Assembly (NCBI RefSeq): GCF_036384435.1
Contig: NZ_DASVMI010000094.1
Location: 1-64,000, forward strand
DNA from: GSA-30 sp036384435
GTDB taxonomy: Bacteria; Pseudomonadota; Gammaproteobacteria; Xanthomonadales; Rhodanobacteraceae
Direction: 5' to 3'
DNA length: 64,000 nucleotides
Shown here: positions 17,150-26,200 of the stretch, piece by piece
Layout: each line of letters opens with the position of its first letter
How positions within the stretch are numbered: position 1 is the first letter of the stretch
The notes under the pieces: generated by a model
Databases searched by the model: none
Told to the model about the DNA's origin: nothing
What the model saw: only the letters and a program-made list of their open reading frames with translations
Made by a program: the position numbers and the translations under genes

Positions 17150-17207
17150 GCGCGCAGGTTGTTCTCGCCAATGAATGTGCGTCCACGCGAGGTGCATCGC
17201 GTTGTGG

Positions 17208-17330
17208 TGTGTTGTAAGAGCGAGTTCAATTGCGAAGCAAGCCGCGGCTGAACTCGCGGCTTGGCGGTTTGAAGAGCCCAATCTGCGATTGATCGCAGAT
17301 TGCATCGCGAATGAGTTGGTTCCTACACGA
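17208..17330. repeat. REP-like pair of inverted repeats
   Basis: Two palindromic units lie back to back between convergent genes. GCGAGTTCA (17220-17228) pairs with TGAACTCGC (17249-17257), and AATCTGCGAT (17280-17289) pairs with ATCGCAGATT (17292-17301). The outer ends read TGTAAGAGCGAG and, inverted, GTGTAGGAA, like the ends of Pseudomonas-type repetitive extragenic palindromes. Confidence 0.45.
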
Positions 17331-17372
17331 AGGGCATCGCGGCCTGGCGCGGCACGCCGGGCCGGTGCGATT

Positions 17373-18902
17373 TTACTTGCCGCCGAACAGGGCGGCCGCG
17401 TCAGCCTTGAAGGCCTGTCCGCTGGCGGGGCGGCTGTAGAACATATGACCTCCCGGATAGACCGCCAGCTTCACGCGCTGGGTCTGGCCAAAGGCGGGCA
17501 TCTGGTTGAGGATCAGTTGCGAGGTGTAGAACGGGCATGACAGATCGTTGTAGCCGTGCGCGATCAGTACTTTCATGTTCGGGTCGTTGGCGATTGCCTT
17601 GCGCAGGTCGGTCACCGGCTTGTCGTCGCTGTTGCCGCGGTCCCAGGCGCGATTGACCGCAAACGACAACGCCTCGTAATGCGCATCGGTCTTCCAGCCT
17701 ACCTCGCGCGTGACGAAGTCGACCATCGCACTGGTGGCAGGCGCCAGTAGCGCCTCGAGGATCGGGTCGCCCGAGCGACGTTCGGCCGAGCCAGGGAAGG
17801 GGTCCCAGGCGGTGACGTTGGAGTCGTAGACGCTACCGATCTTCTTGTCTGATCGATGGATTTCGCGCAGGAAGGTATCCGTGTCTACCCGGCCGTCCAT
17901 CTTTGCGACCAGTGACGGATCGAGACCGGTATAGGTGGAAACCTTCTGCACCAGACGGTTGACTGCGCCGGGGTCGGAGCGACCGGCCAGGAAGTCGGTG
18001 ACGAATTCGGTACGTACATAGGTCTCGACGTCTTTCATGGCATCTGGCGTCAGGCGGCCCTGAGCTTCCAGATGCGCGGCAGTCATCGAGGGAAGGTTGA
18101 TCATCCATGGCAGCGGCGATAGCGAATCATCGTCACCTATGGCGGCCGGATCGAGATACGGCGACACCATCACCAAGCCATTCACACCCACGCCCATTTT
18201 GGTCTGCAACGCATAGGCGATGCGTGGCGCGCGGTACCCGCCGTAGCTTTCGCCCATCACGTATTTGGGTGAGCGCAGACGACCATGATCGACCAACCAG
18301 TCGTACACCACGCGTGACAGATAATTGATATCCGACTCGGTGGAGTAGAAATCCTTCCGGGTGGCACTTTCGTCTTCCAACGAGCGCGAGAAACCAGTGC
18401 CAACCGGATCGATGAACACCAGATCGCTCATGCCCAGCCAGGTATTGGGATTGTCCTGTGTGATGGCAGCATCCGAGGGCGCATCGCCGTCCACGCCGAA
18501 CTGGATACGTTTGGGCCCGATGGCCCCCATATTCAGATACACCGACGAGGCACCCGGCCCCCCGTTGAACGCGAACGTGACCGGCCGATGCGGGTCCTTT
18601 CCGGGCACCACATAAGCGGTGAACACAACTTCGGCGATCTTCTTGCCCTTGGCGTCACGCACGGCAAGGGTGCCGACTGTCGCGTCGTACGAAACCGTCT
18701 TGCCATCGACGCGAACCGTCTGATGGATGGTCTTGTCCGCAGGCAAGGGCGGCAGGTCTCCATCGGCTTTCTTGTCGCTTTCTTCGGCAGCGGGTTTCTT
18801 GTCGGCGGCGACGGCAGTGGTCCAGGGCGTCATGGTCACACAGGCGGCAAACATGGCCACTTGCCATACGGCCAAGCGGTATTTGGAAAGTTGGCGGGTC
18901 AC
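17373..18902 (-). CDS. S10 family serine carboxypeptidase-like peptidase
   Basis: A 509-residue exported alpha/beta-hydrolase. The nucleophile motif GESYGG places the catalytic serine at residue 219. FNGGPGASSVYLNMG, which forms the oxyanion region, and VFIDPVGTGFS are also typical of serine carboxypeptidases. The C-terminal YNDLSCPFYTS and GGHMFY regions hold the Asp and His. The start is unsure: GTG at 18902 gives a good signal peptide (QLSKYRLAVWQVAMFAACVT, ending AVAA) with GAGAG upstream, while ATG at 18944 adds 14 residues. It should remove C-terminal residues from peptides in the periplasm or outside. 18903-19157 holds no other gene. Confidence 0.88.
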   Translation of the reverse strand: MTRQLSKYRLAVWQVAMFAACVTMTPWTTAVAADKKPAAEESDKKADGDLPPLPADKTIHQTVRVDGKTVSYDATVGTLAVRDAKGKKIAEVVFTAYVVPGKDPHRPVTFAFNGGPGASSVYLNMGAIGPKRIQFGVDGDAPSDAAITQDNPNTWLGMSDLVFIDPVGTGFSRSLEDESATRKDFYSTESDINYLSRVVYDWLVDHGRLRSPKYVMGESYGGYRAPRIAYALQTKMGVGVNGLVMVSPYLDPAAIGDDDSLSPLPWMINLPSMTAAHLEAQGRLTPDAMKDVETYVRTEFVTDFLAGRSDPGAVNRLVQKVSTYTGLDPSLVAKMDGRVDTDTFLREIHRSDKKIGSVYDSNVTAWDPFPGSAERRSGDPILEALLAPATSAMVDFVTREVGWKTDAHYEALSFAVNRAWDRGNSDDKPVTDLRKAIANDPNMKVLIAHGYNDLSCPFYTSQLILNQMPAFGQTQRVKLAVYPGGHMFYSRPASGQAFKADAAALFGGK

Positions 18903-19157
18903 GAAACTTTGTCTCTCGTAGGCGGTCAAGCAGAAGCTATACATGCGGCAAGTGCTGGGTCGCGCGACAGTGCCTGAAGGCATGGTCTGGCTGCACTGCG
19001 TGCCATGTTGCGCACTGGAGACGAGAGTTTGGCATTTTTCAGCCGACGGCAACGATGCCGTAAGATATGACGGGCGCCGTGATCCGATGCAGGCGGCCAA
19101 GCTATTCCCTGCTGAGCAAGATGCTTGGTGGTTCACTGATAAAACAACAGGTTGAGT

Positions 19158-19376
19158 ATGACAAGGATTGTTCTTCTGGCGCTGAGTCTTCTCCTCGCAG
19201 GCTGCTATTACGGTAGCTCTCGCCCAGGTGGAATCGATGGCTATCAGGATTGCCTCGATGTAGAGCGCGGTTTCTTCAGCTTGAACAATCCCACGCAACG
19301 CGGTGGGCGCGGCCCTGCCCCCGTTGACCCCGTGCGTATCAGGCAGCGTTGCGGCAGGTCCATTCCGGGAAATTAG
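19158..19376 (+). CDS. small lipoprotein of unknown function
   Basis: A 72-residue protein opening MTRIVLLALSLLLAGC, a perfect lipobox (LLAGC) for lipidation at Cys16. The mature part is short and rich in Gly, Pro and Arg, with two further cysteines (DC and RC) that could form a disulfide. No homologous family is recognised. It is alone between the divergent S10 peptidase and the dxs tail. The frame, signal sequence and codon use support a real gene. Confidence 0.6.
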   Translation: MTRIVLLALSLLLAGCYYGSSRPGGIDGYQDCLDVERGFFSLNNPTQRGGRGPAPVDPVRIRQRCGRSIPGN

Positions 19377-19507
19377 TGCATTGCCACGCGTCAATGCCCG
19401 GGAGAGCGATGCGCGCTCGTTGAACCGAAAGCCCCGGGGCTGTCTTAGGCCAACAGATCTCGACGATCTGCATCGCGATCACACGGGTGCCATCCTGAGC
19501 GTGCTGC

Positions 19508-21397
19508 TTAACCGACCGCGGCGCTGTGATTGCTCAGGTTCGGAAACCGGCCGAGAATCGCCGCGCGGATACTCGGCAGGTCCAGTCCTGCCATCGTCAG
19601 CACTTCCTCGCGGCTGCCGTGTTCAAGGTATGCATCGGGCAGGCCAAGGTGCAGGATGGGCTTGACGATGCCATGGGCGGCAAGGCATTCAGCCACGCCG
19701 CTGCCGGCGCCGCCTGCGACAGCGTTGTCTTCCAGGGTGACGAACGCGTCGTGTGTCCGGGCGAGACTGATGATCATCGCTTCATCAAGCGGTTTGACGA
19801 AGCGCATGTTCACCAGCGTGGCGTCCATTTCCGCGGCGATTTCCGCCGCTGGCGCCAGCATCGCGCCAAAGGACAGGATGACCAGGCCATGGCCGCGGCG
19901 GCGCATCTCGGCCTTGCCGATCGGCAAGGTGTCCAGTGTCTTGCTTATCGTAGCGCCCAAGCCGGTGCCGCGCGGATAGCGAATGGCAGCCGGACCGCTG
20001 TATTCGAAGCCGGTGGTGAGCATCGCGCGGCATTCATTTTCGTCGGCTGGTGCCATGATCACCATGTTCGGCAGGCAACGCAGGAACGACAGGTCGAAGC
20101 TGCCTGCATGGGTGGCGCCGTCCGGACCGACTACGCCGGCACGGTCAATGGCGAAGGTGACATCCAGGTTCTGCAACGCTACGTCGTGGATGGCCTGGTC
20201 ATAAGCGCGTTGCAGGAAGGTGGAGTAAATGGCTACCACTGGCTTGGCGCCTTCACAGGCCATGCCGGCTGCAAGCGTAACGGCATGCTGTTCGGCGATG
20301 GCGACGTCGAAGTAACGCTCGGGATACTCCTTGGAAAAGCGCACCAGGCCCGATCCTTCGCGCATGGCCGGGGTAATGCCGAACAGGCGCTTGTCCGCAG
20401 CGGCCATATCGCATAACCAGTCGCTGAAGATATCGGTATAGGTGGGCTTGGCCGGACCGCTTTTCTTGACCAGGCCGGCTACCGGATCGAAAGGACCGAC
20501 CGCGTGGTATTCGATCTGGGCCTGTTCAGCCGGGGCGTAACCCTTGCCCTTGGTGGTGATCACATGCAGCAACTGCGGGCCGGGCAGGTCTTTGACCGTG
20601 CGCAGTGCGGCCAGCAGTTGCGGGATATTGTGACCATCGATCGGGCCGGTGTAGTGGAAGCCCAGTTCCTCAAACAGCGTACTGGGTACGAACATGCCCT
20701 TGGCGTGCTCTTCCCAGCGCTTGAAGAAGCGACCAAACAAGGATTGCTTGGGAATGGCGCGCTTGGCGCGTTCGCGCCAGACATTGAGCGTACGGCTGGA
20801 CATAGCGCGCGCCATCATTTTGGTCAGGGCGCCGACGTTCTCACTGATCGACATGCCGTTATCGTTGAACACGACCAGCATGTTCGGCTCCACGTCGCCA
20901 CCGTGGTTGAGTGCCTCGAAAGCCATGCCGGCGGTCATGGCGCCATCGCCGATCACGGCCACGACCTTGCGAGGATCGCCCAGGCGCTGCGCGGCGATGG
21001 CCATGCCCAGGGCTGCCGATATCGAAGTAGACGAATGACCGACGCCAAAGGTGTCGTACTCGCTCTCTTCACGACGCGGGAAGGGGGCCAGTCCGTCCTT
21101 TTTCTTGATCGTCGTGATGCGGTCTCGCCGTCCGGTGAGGATCTTGTGCGGATAACACTGGTGGCCCACGTCCCATACCAGGCGATCATGCGGCGTTTCA
21201 AACACATGGTGCAGCGCCACGGTCAGTTCCACCACGCCCAATCCTGCGCCGAAGTGGCCGCCGGAGCTGGCGACCGCCTCGATCAGATACTGGCGTAGCT
21301 CATCGGCTACCGCGGGAAGCTCGTCATCGGCAACGCGGCGCAAGTCGGCCGGCGCATCGATGTGCGCCAGATGGGGGAAGCGGGCAAGGTCAGTCAT
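19508..21397 (-). CDS. dxs: 1-deoxy-D-xylulose-5-phosphate synthase
   Basis: A 629-residue thiamine-diphosphate transketolase-like enzyme. It condenses pyruvate with glyceraldehyde-3-phosphate as the first step of the MEP isoprenoid pathway. The thiamine motif GDGAMTAGMAFEALNHGG, the HQCYPHKILTGR region and FLQRAYDQAIHDVALQ are all present. The C-terminal transketolase domain is complete. ATG at 21397 matches the usual N-terminus (a longer frame reaches 21433). No isoprenoid neighbour such as ispA or xseB is adjacent. Confidence 0.97.
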   Translation of the reverse strand: MTDLARFPHLAHIDAPADLRRVADDELPAVADELRQYLIEAVASSGGHFGAGLGVVELTVALHHVFETPHDRLVWDVGHQCYPHKILTGRRDRITTIKKKDGLAPFPRREESEYDTFGVGHSSTSISAALGMAIAAQRLGDPRKVVAVIGDGAMTAGMAFEALNHGGDVEPNMLVVFNDNGMSISENVGALTKMMARAMSSRTLNVWRERAKRAIPKQSLFGRFFKRWEEHAKGMFVPSTLFEELGFHYTGPIDGHNIPQLLAALRTVKDLPGPQLLHVITTKGKGYAPAEQAQIEYHAVGPFDPVAGLVKKSGPAKPTYTDIFSDWLCDMAAADKRLFGITPAMREGSGLVRFSKEYPERYFDVAIAEQHAVTLAAGMACEGAKPVVAIYSTFLQRAYDQAIHDVALQNLDVTFAIDRAGVVGPDGATHAGSFDLSFLRCLPNMVIMAPADENECRAMLTTGFEYSGPAAIRYPRGTGLGATISKTLDTLPIGKAEMRRRGHGLVILSFGAMLAPAAEIAAEMDATLVNMRFVKPLDEAMIISLARTHDAFVTLEDNAVAGGAGSGVAECLAAHGIVKPILHLGLPDAYLEHGSREEVLTMAGLDLPSIRAAILGRFPNLSNHSAAVG

Positions 21398-21544
21398 GTT
21401 GCATATTGTTGGACCAGCGGCGAGGCGGGGCAAGGGCGGATAAGTGAAAAAGTCATGCCCATCGGCTTGTTAGGCCTGCTCTGCACGTGCCGCCGACGCC
21501 GGGCGCGGCAGGCTGGCGACCCATTTCCTGCAGGGATCAGCCCC

Positions 21545-21955
21545 ATGAGCTCCAACAGCGCCTTCAGTCGATTTGCCGCTGCCACGGCACGCTATTCAGG
21601 TAAGCCCGCGACCTTCGTGACGGCGGCCATCCTGATTGTGATCTGGGCGGCGACCGGGCCGGTTTTTGGCTTTGGAGACACCTGGCAACTGGTGATCAAC
21701 ACGGGTACCACCATCGTCACGTTCCTGATGGTGTTTCTTATCCAGAACACCCAGAACCGGGATACGGCTGCCCTGCAGATCAAGCTCGACGAGTTGATTC
21801 GCAGCAGCCGGGCGCATAACGCCCTGCTCAACCTGGAAGAGCTCGACGAAAAGACCCTGGAGCGCATCCGGCGTCATTATTGCCACTTGGCCGAGGCGGC
21901 CCGGGGCGATCTGGCGCATTTCGAAGATAGTGCCCGAACGGGCGAAAACTCCTGA
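21545..21955 (+). CDS. low-affinity iron permease family membrane protein
   Basis: A 136-residue protein with two predicted membrane helices (about residues 20-40 and 50-68). FLIQNTQNRDTAALQIKLDE follows, the strongly conserved loop and helix of the low-affinity iron permease (PF04120) family, and then a charged C-terminal helix. Bacterial members are much shorter than yeast Fet4 and their transport role is not proven. ATG at 21545 starts the conserved part; the frame is open from 21362 but overlaps the divergent dxs start. It converges on the HNH gene with a five-base gap. Confidence 0.8.
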   Translation: MSSNSAFSRFAAATARYSGKPATFVTAAILIVIWAATGPVFGFGDTWQLVINTGTTIVTFLMVFLIQNTQNRDTAALQIKLDELIRSSRAHNALLNLEELDEKTLERIRRHYCHLAEAARGDLAHFEDSARTGENS

Positions 21956-21960
21956 ATGGC

Positions 21961-22560
21961 TCAGATCACCTGGCGGCGGTCGCGCGGCAGGTGATTGACC
22001 AGGAACTCCATCTGGTCGGCCAGGATGTTGCGATTGGACAGGATCAGGTGCTCGACCCAGCTGGGCCGGTATGGCACCGCCAGCAAGGGCATATGGGCCT
22101 GTTGCGGGGTACGGCTACCCTTTCGCAGGTTGCATGCCAGGCAGGCGCTGACCACGTTCTCCCATTCGTCCTTGCCGTGTTTGGAGATGGGCTGTACATG
22201 GTCGCGCGTCAATTCGCCACGACTGAAATGGTTGCCGCAGTACAGGCAGATGTAGCGGTCACGAGCGAACAGCGCGGTGTTGGTGAGGGCGGGAGCCGGA
22301 TCGATGGCATGGTCGCGACAATGCCCGGTGCTGGCGACGATCGGATGCAGTTGCAATTGGCTGCGCTGACCCAGGTCGCGGTTGTGGCCGCCATGCACGG
22401 TCAGGCAAGGGTCGCCCAGGGTCCAAGCGACGGCCTCACGCACGTAGAGGCAGACCGCCTCCTGCCAGCTTATCCAGTCGAGAATACGGCCGGCGGCGTC
22501 CAGTGAGAGCACACGGGTCGAATGCAGGTCGGCAACCCGGTTTGGCACTTCCATCAGCAT
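21961..22560 (-). CDS. HNH endonuclease family protein
   Basis: A 199-residue protein with an N-terminal domain (VLSLDAAGRILDWISWQEAV) typical of stand-alone bacterial HNH proteins. The core follows at about residue 105: CLYC zinc knuckle, LTRDHVQPISKHGKDEWENV carrying the DH of the HNH motif, and CLACN as the second zinc pair. It is probably a metal-dependent nuclease; no methyltransferase or other restriction partner is adjacent. The start ATG at 22560 has AAGGA six bases upstream; earlier in-frame starts lack this. Confidence 0.85.
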   Translation of the reverse strand: MLMEVPNRVADLHSTRVLSLDAAGRILDWISWQEAVCLYVREAVAWTLGDPCLTVHGGHNRDLGQRSQLQLHPIVASTGHCRDHAIDPAPALTNTALFARDRYICLYCGNHFSRGELTRDHVQPISKHGKDEWENVVSACLACNLRKGSRTPQQAHMPLLAVPYRPSWVEHLILSNRNILADQMEFLVNHLPRDRRQVI

Positions 22561-22711
22561 GTCGCGTCCTTCAGGCAAATCGAAAGGTCGGTTTTGCGAT
22601 GTCACATTCCTTGGGAGCATAGACCATTTCGTATTGCAAAACTTATGCAAGCGGCTGATCAGCCTGGGCGATTCAGTCTGCGGCGGGGGGTTCTCCGGGC
22701 TGGCTGGGCAC

Positions 22712-22720
22712 TGATATAGT
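22712..22720 (+). promoter_or_regulatory. possible extended -10 promoter of sapC
   Basis: TGATATAGT (TG-N-TATAGT) lies about 89 bases before the sapC start, without a clear -35. A small GC hairpin with a T-run (CCCG-ACG-CCGGGTTTTT, near 22738-22754) sits in the leader. The rest of 22561-22808 shows nothing recognisable. Confidence 0.3.
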
Positions 22721-22808
22721 GAGTATTCATCTGTAGACCCGACGCCGGGTTTTTGGGAGGGGAAGCCATCGGTGGCAGCCCCGGCACGGCGGGGCAGAGG
22801 TAAGTAAC

Positions 22809-23564
22809 GTGGCTGAAGTTCTTTTCTACGAGCGTCCTGTGCCGCTCAACCGCACCCAGCACAAGGACCTGCGCATCAAGGGGCTGCAAAGCCTCAAGTT
22901 CGCCAGCAAGGTGCATTCCGTGCCGCTGACTGGCGTGGAGTTTTCGCTGGCTGCGCGTGACATGCCAATCCTGTTCGCCGGTTCGAGCATCGAGGACGCC
23001 GGTCCCATGGCCCTGCTGGGCCTGCGCCAGGCCGAGAACCTGTTCGTCGATGACAACGGCACCTGGGAAACCAACATGTACGTGCCGGCGTTCGTTCGCC
23101 GCTATCCGTTCGTGCTGGCCGAAAAGCCTGCCGGTGCGGAGACGGGCGATGATTTCACGGTATTCCTCGACGAGGCCTACGACGGTTTCGGCAATACCGA
23201 AGGCGAGCGTCTTTTCAAGGAAGACGGATCGGATACCGAAGTGCTGACCAACGCGGTCAATTTCCTGGGCGAGTTCCAGCAGCACGTGGCCCGCACGCAG
23301 TGGTTCATGGCGCAGTTGCGCAAGCACGACCTGCTTGAGCCACGCAACATCCGCCTGGACAAGGAAGGCAAGACGATCAACCTCAATGGCCTTTTCGTGG
23401 TCAACGAGAACAAGCTGCGCGAGTTGGATGAAAAGACCGCGCACGAGTTCCTGCGCGAAGGCGTGTTTGGCTGGATCTACTCGCACCTGGTGTCGCTGGC
23501 AAATATCGATCGCATGGCCCAGCGCCTGGATTTGCGTGAAGCGAAGGAAGCGACGAAGAACTGA
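22809..23564 (+). CDS. SapC family protein
   Basis: A 251-residue soluble protein matching the SapC family (named from Campylobacter S-layer loci): an early VPLNRTQHKDLRI, then FAGSSIEDAGPMALLGLRQAENLFVD and MYVPAFVRRYPFVLAE. The fold and function are not well defined. In many xanthomonads and caulobacters sapC lies beside TonB-dependent receptor and tryptophan-halogenase genes, but here none is adjacent. GTG at 22809 follows an AGAGGTAAG ribosome-binding sequence. A terminator follows directly, so it is a single-gene unit. Confidence 0.85.
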   Translation: MAEVLFYERPVPLNRTQHKDLRIKGLQSLKFASKVHSVPLTGVEFSLAARDMPILFAGSSIEDAGPMALLGLRQAENLFVDDNGTWETNMYVPAFVRRYPFVLAEKPAGAETGDDFTVFLDEAYDGFGNTEGERLFKEDGSDTEVLTNAVNFLGEFQQHVARTQWFMAQLRKHDLLEPRNIRLDKEGKTINLNGLFVVNENKLRELDEKTAHEFLREGVFGWIYSHLVSLANIDRMAQRLDLREAKEATKN

Positions 23565-23591
23565 GTGCTTCGGTTTTCGACGCGGTTTTCG

Positions 23592-23622
23592 AAGGGGCGA
23601 CGCTTTGGTGTCGCCCCTTTTT
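23592..23622 (+). terminator. Rho-independent terminator
   Basis: A 10-bp perfect stem (23592-23601 with 23610-23619) and an eight-base loop are followed by a T-run of about five. It lies 27 bases after the sapC stop; the convergent GNAT gene ends at 23640. Confidence 0.8.
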
Positions 23623-23639
23623 CCTTGTGCGTGTCCATG

Positions 23640-24110
23640 TCAGACGGGCTTGGCCATGCGCAGCAGATCCATGCCGAATCCCATAGCCTCGTATAGCGCC
23701 CTGGCACGCTCGTTGCCCGGCAGCACGGCCAGCGTGAGCAGGTGACAGCGATGCTCGTGAGCCCAGGTGTGCGCATGGTCCAGCAGCGCGCGCGCCACGC
23801 CGCGGCCCTCATTGGCCTGCACCACCGCGAGGTCGGAGATATGGCCGTTGACCCGTCCGGTGAAAAAATCCTGCGTTTTTTGCAGGTGAATGAAGCCAAC
23901 GCGCTCGCCATCCTGGTCCTCGGCGATAAACAGGTAGCTGTTGACCGGCTCGTCTTCCAGGTGGCGTAGGAGATCCTTGCGGATGCCATCAATGCATTCG
24001 TGACGCCTGCGCCAGGCGGGCAACGGGAAATCGACGAATCGGGGCACTAGCCCAAGGATGAAGTCGTCATCGTCTTCAGCCAAGCGGATCAGGAACGGTG
24101 TATCGCTCAT
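23640..24110 (-). CDS. GNAT family N-acetyltransferase
   Basis: A 156-residue GNAT-fold enzyme. Motif A appears as ISDLAVVQANEGRGVARALLD (acetyl-CoA pyrophosphate loop), preceded by a strand GFIHLQKTQDFF. The motif B region is LAVLPGNERARALYEAMGF, the classical LYExxGF ending. The acceptor substrate cannot be predicted. It stands alone between sapC (convergent) and the acyl-CoA dehydrogenase gene. Confidence 0.88.
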   Translation of the reverse strand: MSDTPFLIRLAEDDDDFILGLVPRFVDFPLPAWRRRHECIDGIRKDLLRHLEDEPVNSYLFIAEDQDGERVGFIHLQKTQDFFTGRVNGHISDLAVVQANEGRGVARALLDHAHTWAHEHRCHLLTLAVLPGNERARALYEAMGFGMDLLRMAKPV

Positions 24111-24340
24111 GAGGAAGGAGGCAGCATGGAGGCCTGCCTGTTTTTACACCCAGGTTCGAATGGGTGGAAGTCCTGTCCCGTGCATGGGAGATGAGAGGGG
24201 GCGGGTGGCGGGGGCGCAGTGATGATTTACCTCGCCAGCCGGAGGGGGGGGCGCGACCGGCCCATGCGGCCTGTGGGGCTATTGCAGGCTCGCGGTATTG
24301 CGCCACCATCACCACCCATATCCCACCCCGGTCGATCGCC

Positions 24341-24368
24341 GTAAAGCCTGGCAAATGCCAGGCTTTAC
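24341..24368. terminator. 13-bp perfect hairpin after the acyl-CoA dehydrogenase gene
   Basis: Arms 24341-24353 and 24356-24368 are perfectly complementary around a two-base AA centre. It lies 16 bases past the 3' end of the minus-strand acyl-CoA dehydrogenase gene. The arms end in TAAAG/CTTTA but no longer T-run follows. Apart from this, 24111-24383 shows nothing supportable. Confidence 0.5.
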
Positions 24369-24383
24369 GGACGATGCCGGGTC

Positions 24384-26153
24384 TCACGCAATCTCAGGCA
24401 AGGTGCCGATTCCCGCTTCAATCGCCGCCTTGTGCATCAGGCAGCGCGGCAGGATGCGGCTGAAATAGAAGTTCGCCGTATCCAGTTTGGCCTGCTTGAA
24501 TGCTGCCGGCTTGCCGGCAGCAGCCACGGCGCTGCGTGCCCACATGTAGGCCAGCGCGGCATAGCCGGAGTAGTACAGGTAATCCACCGCCGCAGCACCC
24601 AGTTCCTCCGGATTGCCCTGCACGCGCTGGGCAAGCTTGAGGGTCAGTTCGCCCCATTCCTTGGCGATGACCGAGAGCTGGCCGATGAACGGGCGCACGC
24701 TTTCGTCACTGGCGTGCTGTTGGCAGAAGCCGGCGATGTCGCTGAGGAAGTGCTTGAAACCCACGCCCTGCAACTGGAGGATCTTGCGGCCGAGCAGGTC
24801 GGCGGCCTGGATACCGGTAGTGCCTTCGTACAGTGTGATGATGCGTGCGTCACGGACGAACTGTTCCACGCCATTCTCAGCGATGTAACCGTGTCCGCCG
24901 TAGATCTGCAACGCTTCCTTGGTGCTCTCCTGCGCCAGTTCGGTGACCATGCCCTTGGCGATCGGAATCAGGAAGGCGACCAGCTCGCTGGCCTTATTGC
25001 GCTCGGCCTCGTCCGCCGCACGGGCTTCGATATCGGTCTGCAATGCGGTGTAGAGCAGCAGGGCGCGCGAGCCTTCCACGAAAGCACGCTGGGTCAGCAG
25101 CATGCGGCGGACATCGGGCTGCACCAGGAGGTTGTCGGCCGGCTTCTCTGGAAACCTCGCGCCGGAAAGTGCTCGCGATTGCAGGCGCTCACGGGCGTAG
25201 TTGAGGCTGTTCTGCAAAGCGCGCTCGGCCAGGGCCAGTCCTTGAACACCCACCGAGAGGCGTGCGGCATTCATCATGGTGAACATGGCCGCCAGACCTT
25301 TATGCGGGGCGCCGATCAAATAGCCTTCCGCACCGTCGAAATTCATCACGCAGGTCGCCGAACCGCGAATGCCCATTTTGTGTTCGATGGCGCCGGCTGC
25401 CACGGTGTTGCGCTTGCCCGGCGAGCCGTCGGCGTTCAAGGTGAACTTGGGCACGATGAACATCGAGATGCCGCGGCTACCAGCCGGAGCGTCGGGCAGG
25501 CGGGCTAGCACGAGGTGGATGATGTTCTCGGCCAGGTCATGCTCGCCGGCGCTAATGAAGATCTTCGTGCCGCTGATCTTGTAGCTGCCGTTCTCGCCCA
25601 CCTCGGCACGCGTCTTGAGCAGGCCCAGGTCCGAACCGGCCTGCGGCTCGGTCAGGCACATGGTGCCGGTCCAGCGACCTTCGACGATGGGCTTGAGATA
25701 GGTGTCCTTCTGCGCATCGGTGCCGTGGATTTCCAAGGCGTGGCAGGCGCCTTCGGACAACAGCGGATACAGGCTCCAAGCCAGGTTGCCGGCCTGGAAA
25801 ATTTCCATCGTGGCGGTACCCAGGGCATTGGGCAGAGCCTGTCCGCCGAATTCCTCGGCCTGGGTCAGGCCGGCCCAGCCGCCTTCGGCAAAGGCACGGA
25901 AGGCTTCCTTGAAGCCCTTCGGGGTGGTGACGGTCTGCGTGGCCTTGTCGTAATGGCAGCCTTCCTCATCACCCGAGGCGTTGGTCGGTGCCAGTACCTG
26001 CTCGCTCAGGCGGCCGGCTTCTTCCAGCACGGCGTCCAGCAGATCGCGCGTGTGGCCGTCGCCACCGGTCAGGGCGGTCAGCTTCGGCTCGGCACCGAGC
26101 ACTTCGTAGAGGGCGAAACGCAGGTCGTCGAGCGGAGCCTTGTAGATCGTCAT
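24384..26153 (-). CDS. acyl-CoA dehydrogenase (long form with C-terminal extension)
   Basis: A 589-residue FAD flavoenzyme of the acyl-CoA dehydrogenase superfamily. It introduces the alpha-beta double bond in acyl-CoA during fatty-acid oxidation. The substrate and FAD motif MCLTEPQAGSDLG, the ISGTKIFISAGEHD stretch and the C-terminal YGGHGYIAENGVEQFVRDARI are present. Length and a C-terminal extra domain (about residues 465-589) match the long form common beside beta-oxidation genes. ATG at 26153. No electron-transfer flavoprotein or thiolase gene is adjacent, so chain-length preference is unknown. Confidence 0.93.
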   Translation of the reverse strand: MTIYKAPLDDLRFALYEVLGAEPKLTALTGGDGHTRDLLDAVLEEAGRLSEQVLAPTNASGDEEGCHYDKATQTVTTPKGFKEAFRAFAEGGWAGLTQAEEFGGQALPNALGTATMEIFQAGNLAWSLYPLLSEGACHALEIHGTDAQKDTYLKPIVEGRWTGTMCLTEPQAGSDLGLLKTRAEVGENGSYKISGTKIFISAGEHDLAENIIHLVLARLPDAPAGSRGISMFIVPKFTLNADGSPGKRNTVAAGAIEHKMGIRGSATCVMNFDGAEGYLIGAPHKGLAAMFTMMNAARLSVGVQGLALAERALQNSLNYARERLQSRALSGARFPEKPADNLLVQPDVRRMLLTQRAFVEGSRALLLYTALQTDIEARAADEAERNKASELVAFLIPIAKGMVTELAQESTKEALQIYGGHGYIAENGVEQFVRDARIITLYEGTTGIQAADLLGRKILQLQGVGFKHFLSDIAGFCQQHASDESVRPFIGQLSVIAKEWGELTLKLAQRVQGNPEELGAAAVDYLYYSGYAALAYMWARSAVAAAGKPAAFKQAKLDTANFYFSRILPRCLMHKAAIEAGIGTLPEIA

Positions 26154-26200
26154 GGGATGGGAGTCCTCGAAAGCTTGGGTAGGTTGAGCCTGCTATCGCA

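Noticed and set aside
24140..24170. T-arm-like GGTTCGAAT suggesting a tRNA
   Set aside because: The flanking bases do not form the required 5-bp T-stem, and no anticodon arm or acceptor stem is present.
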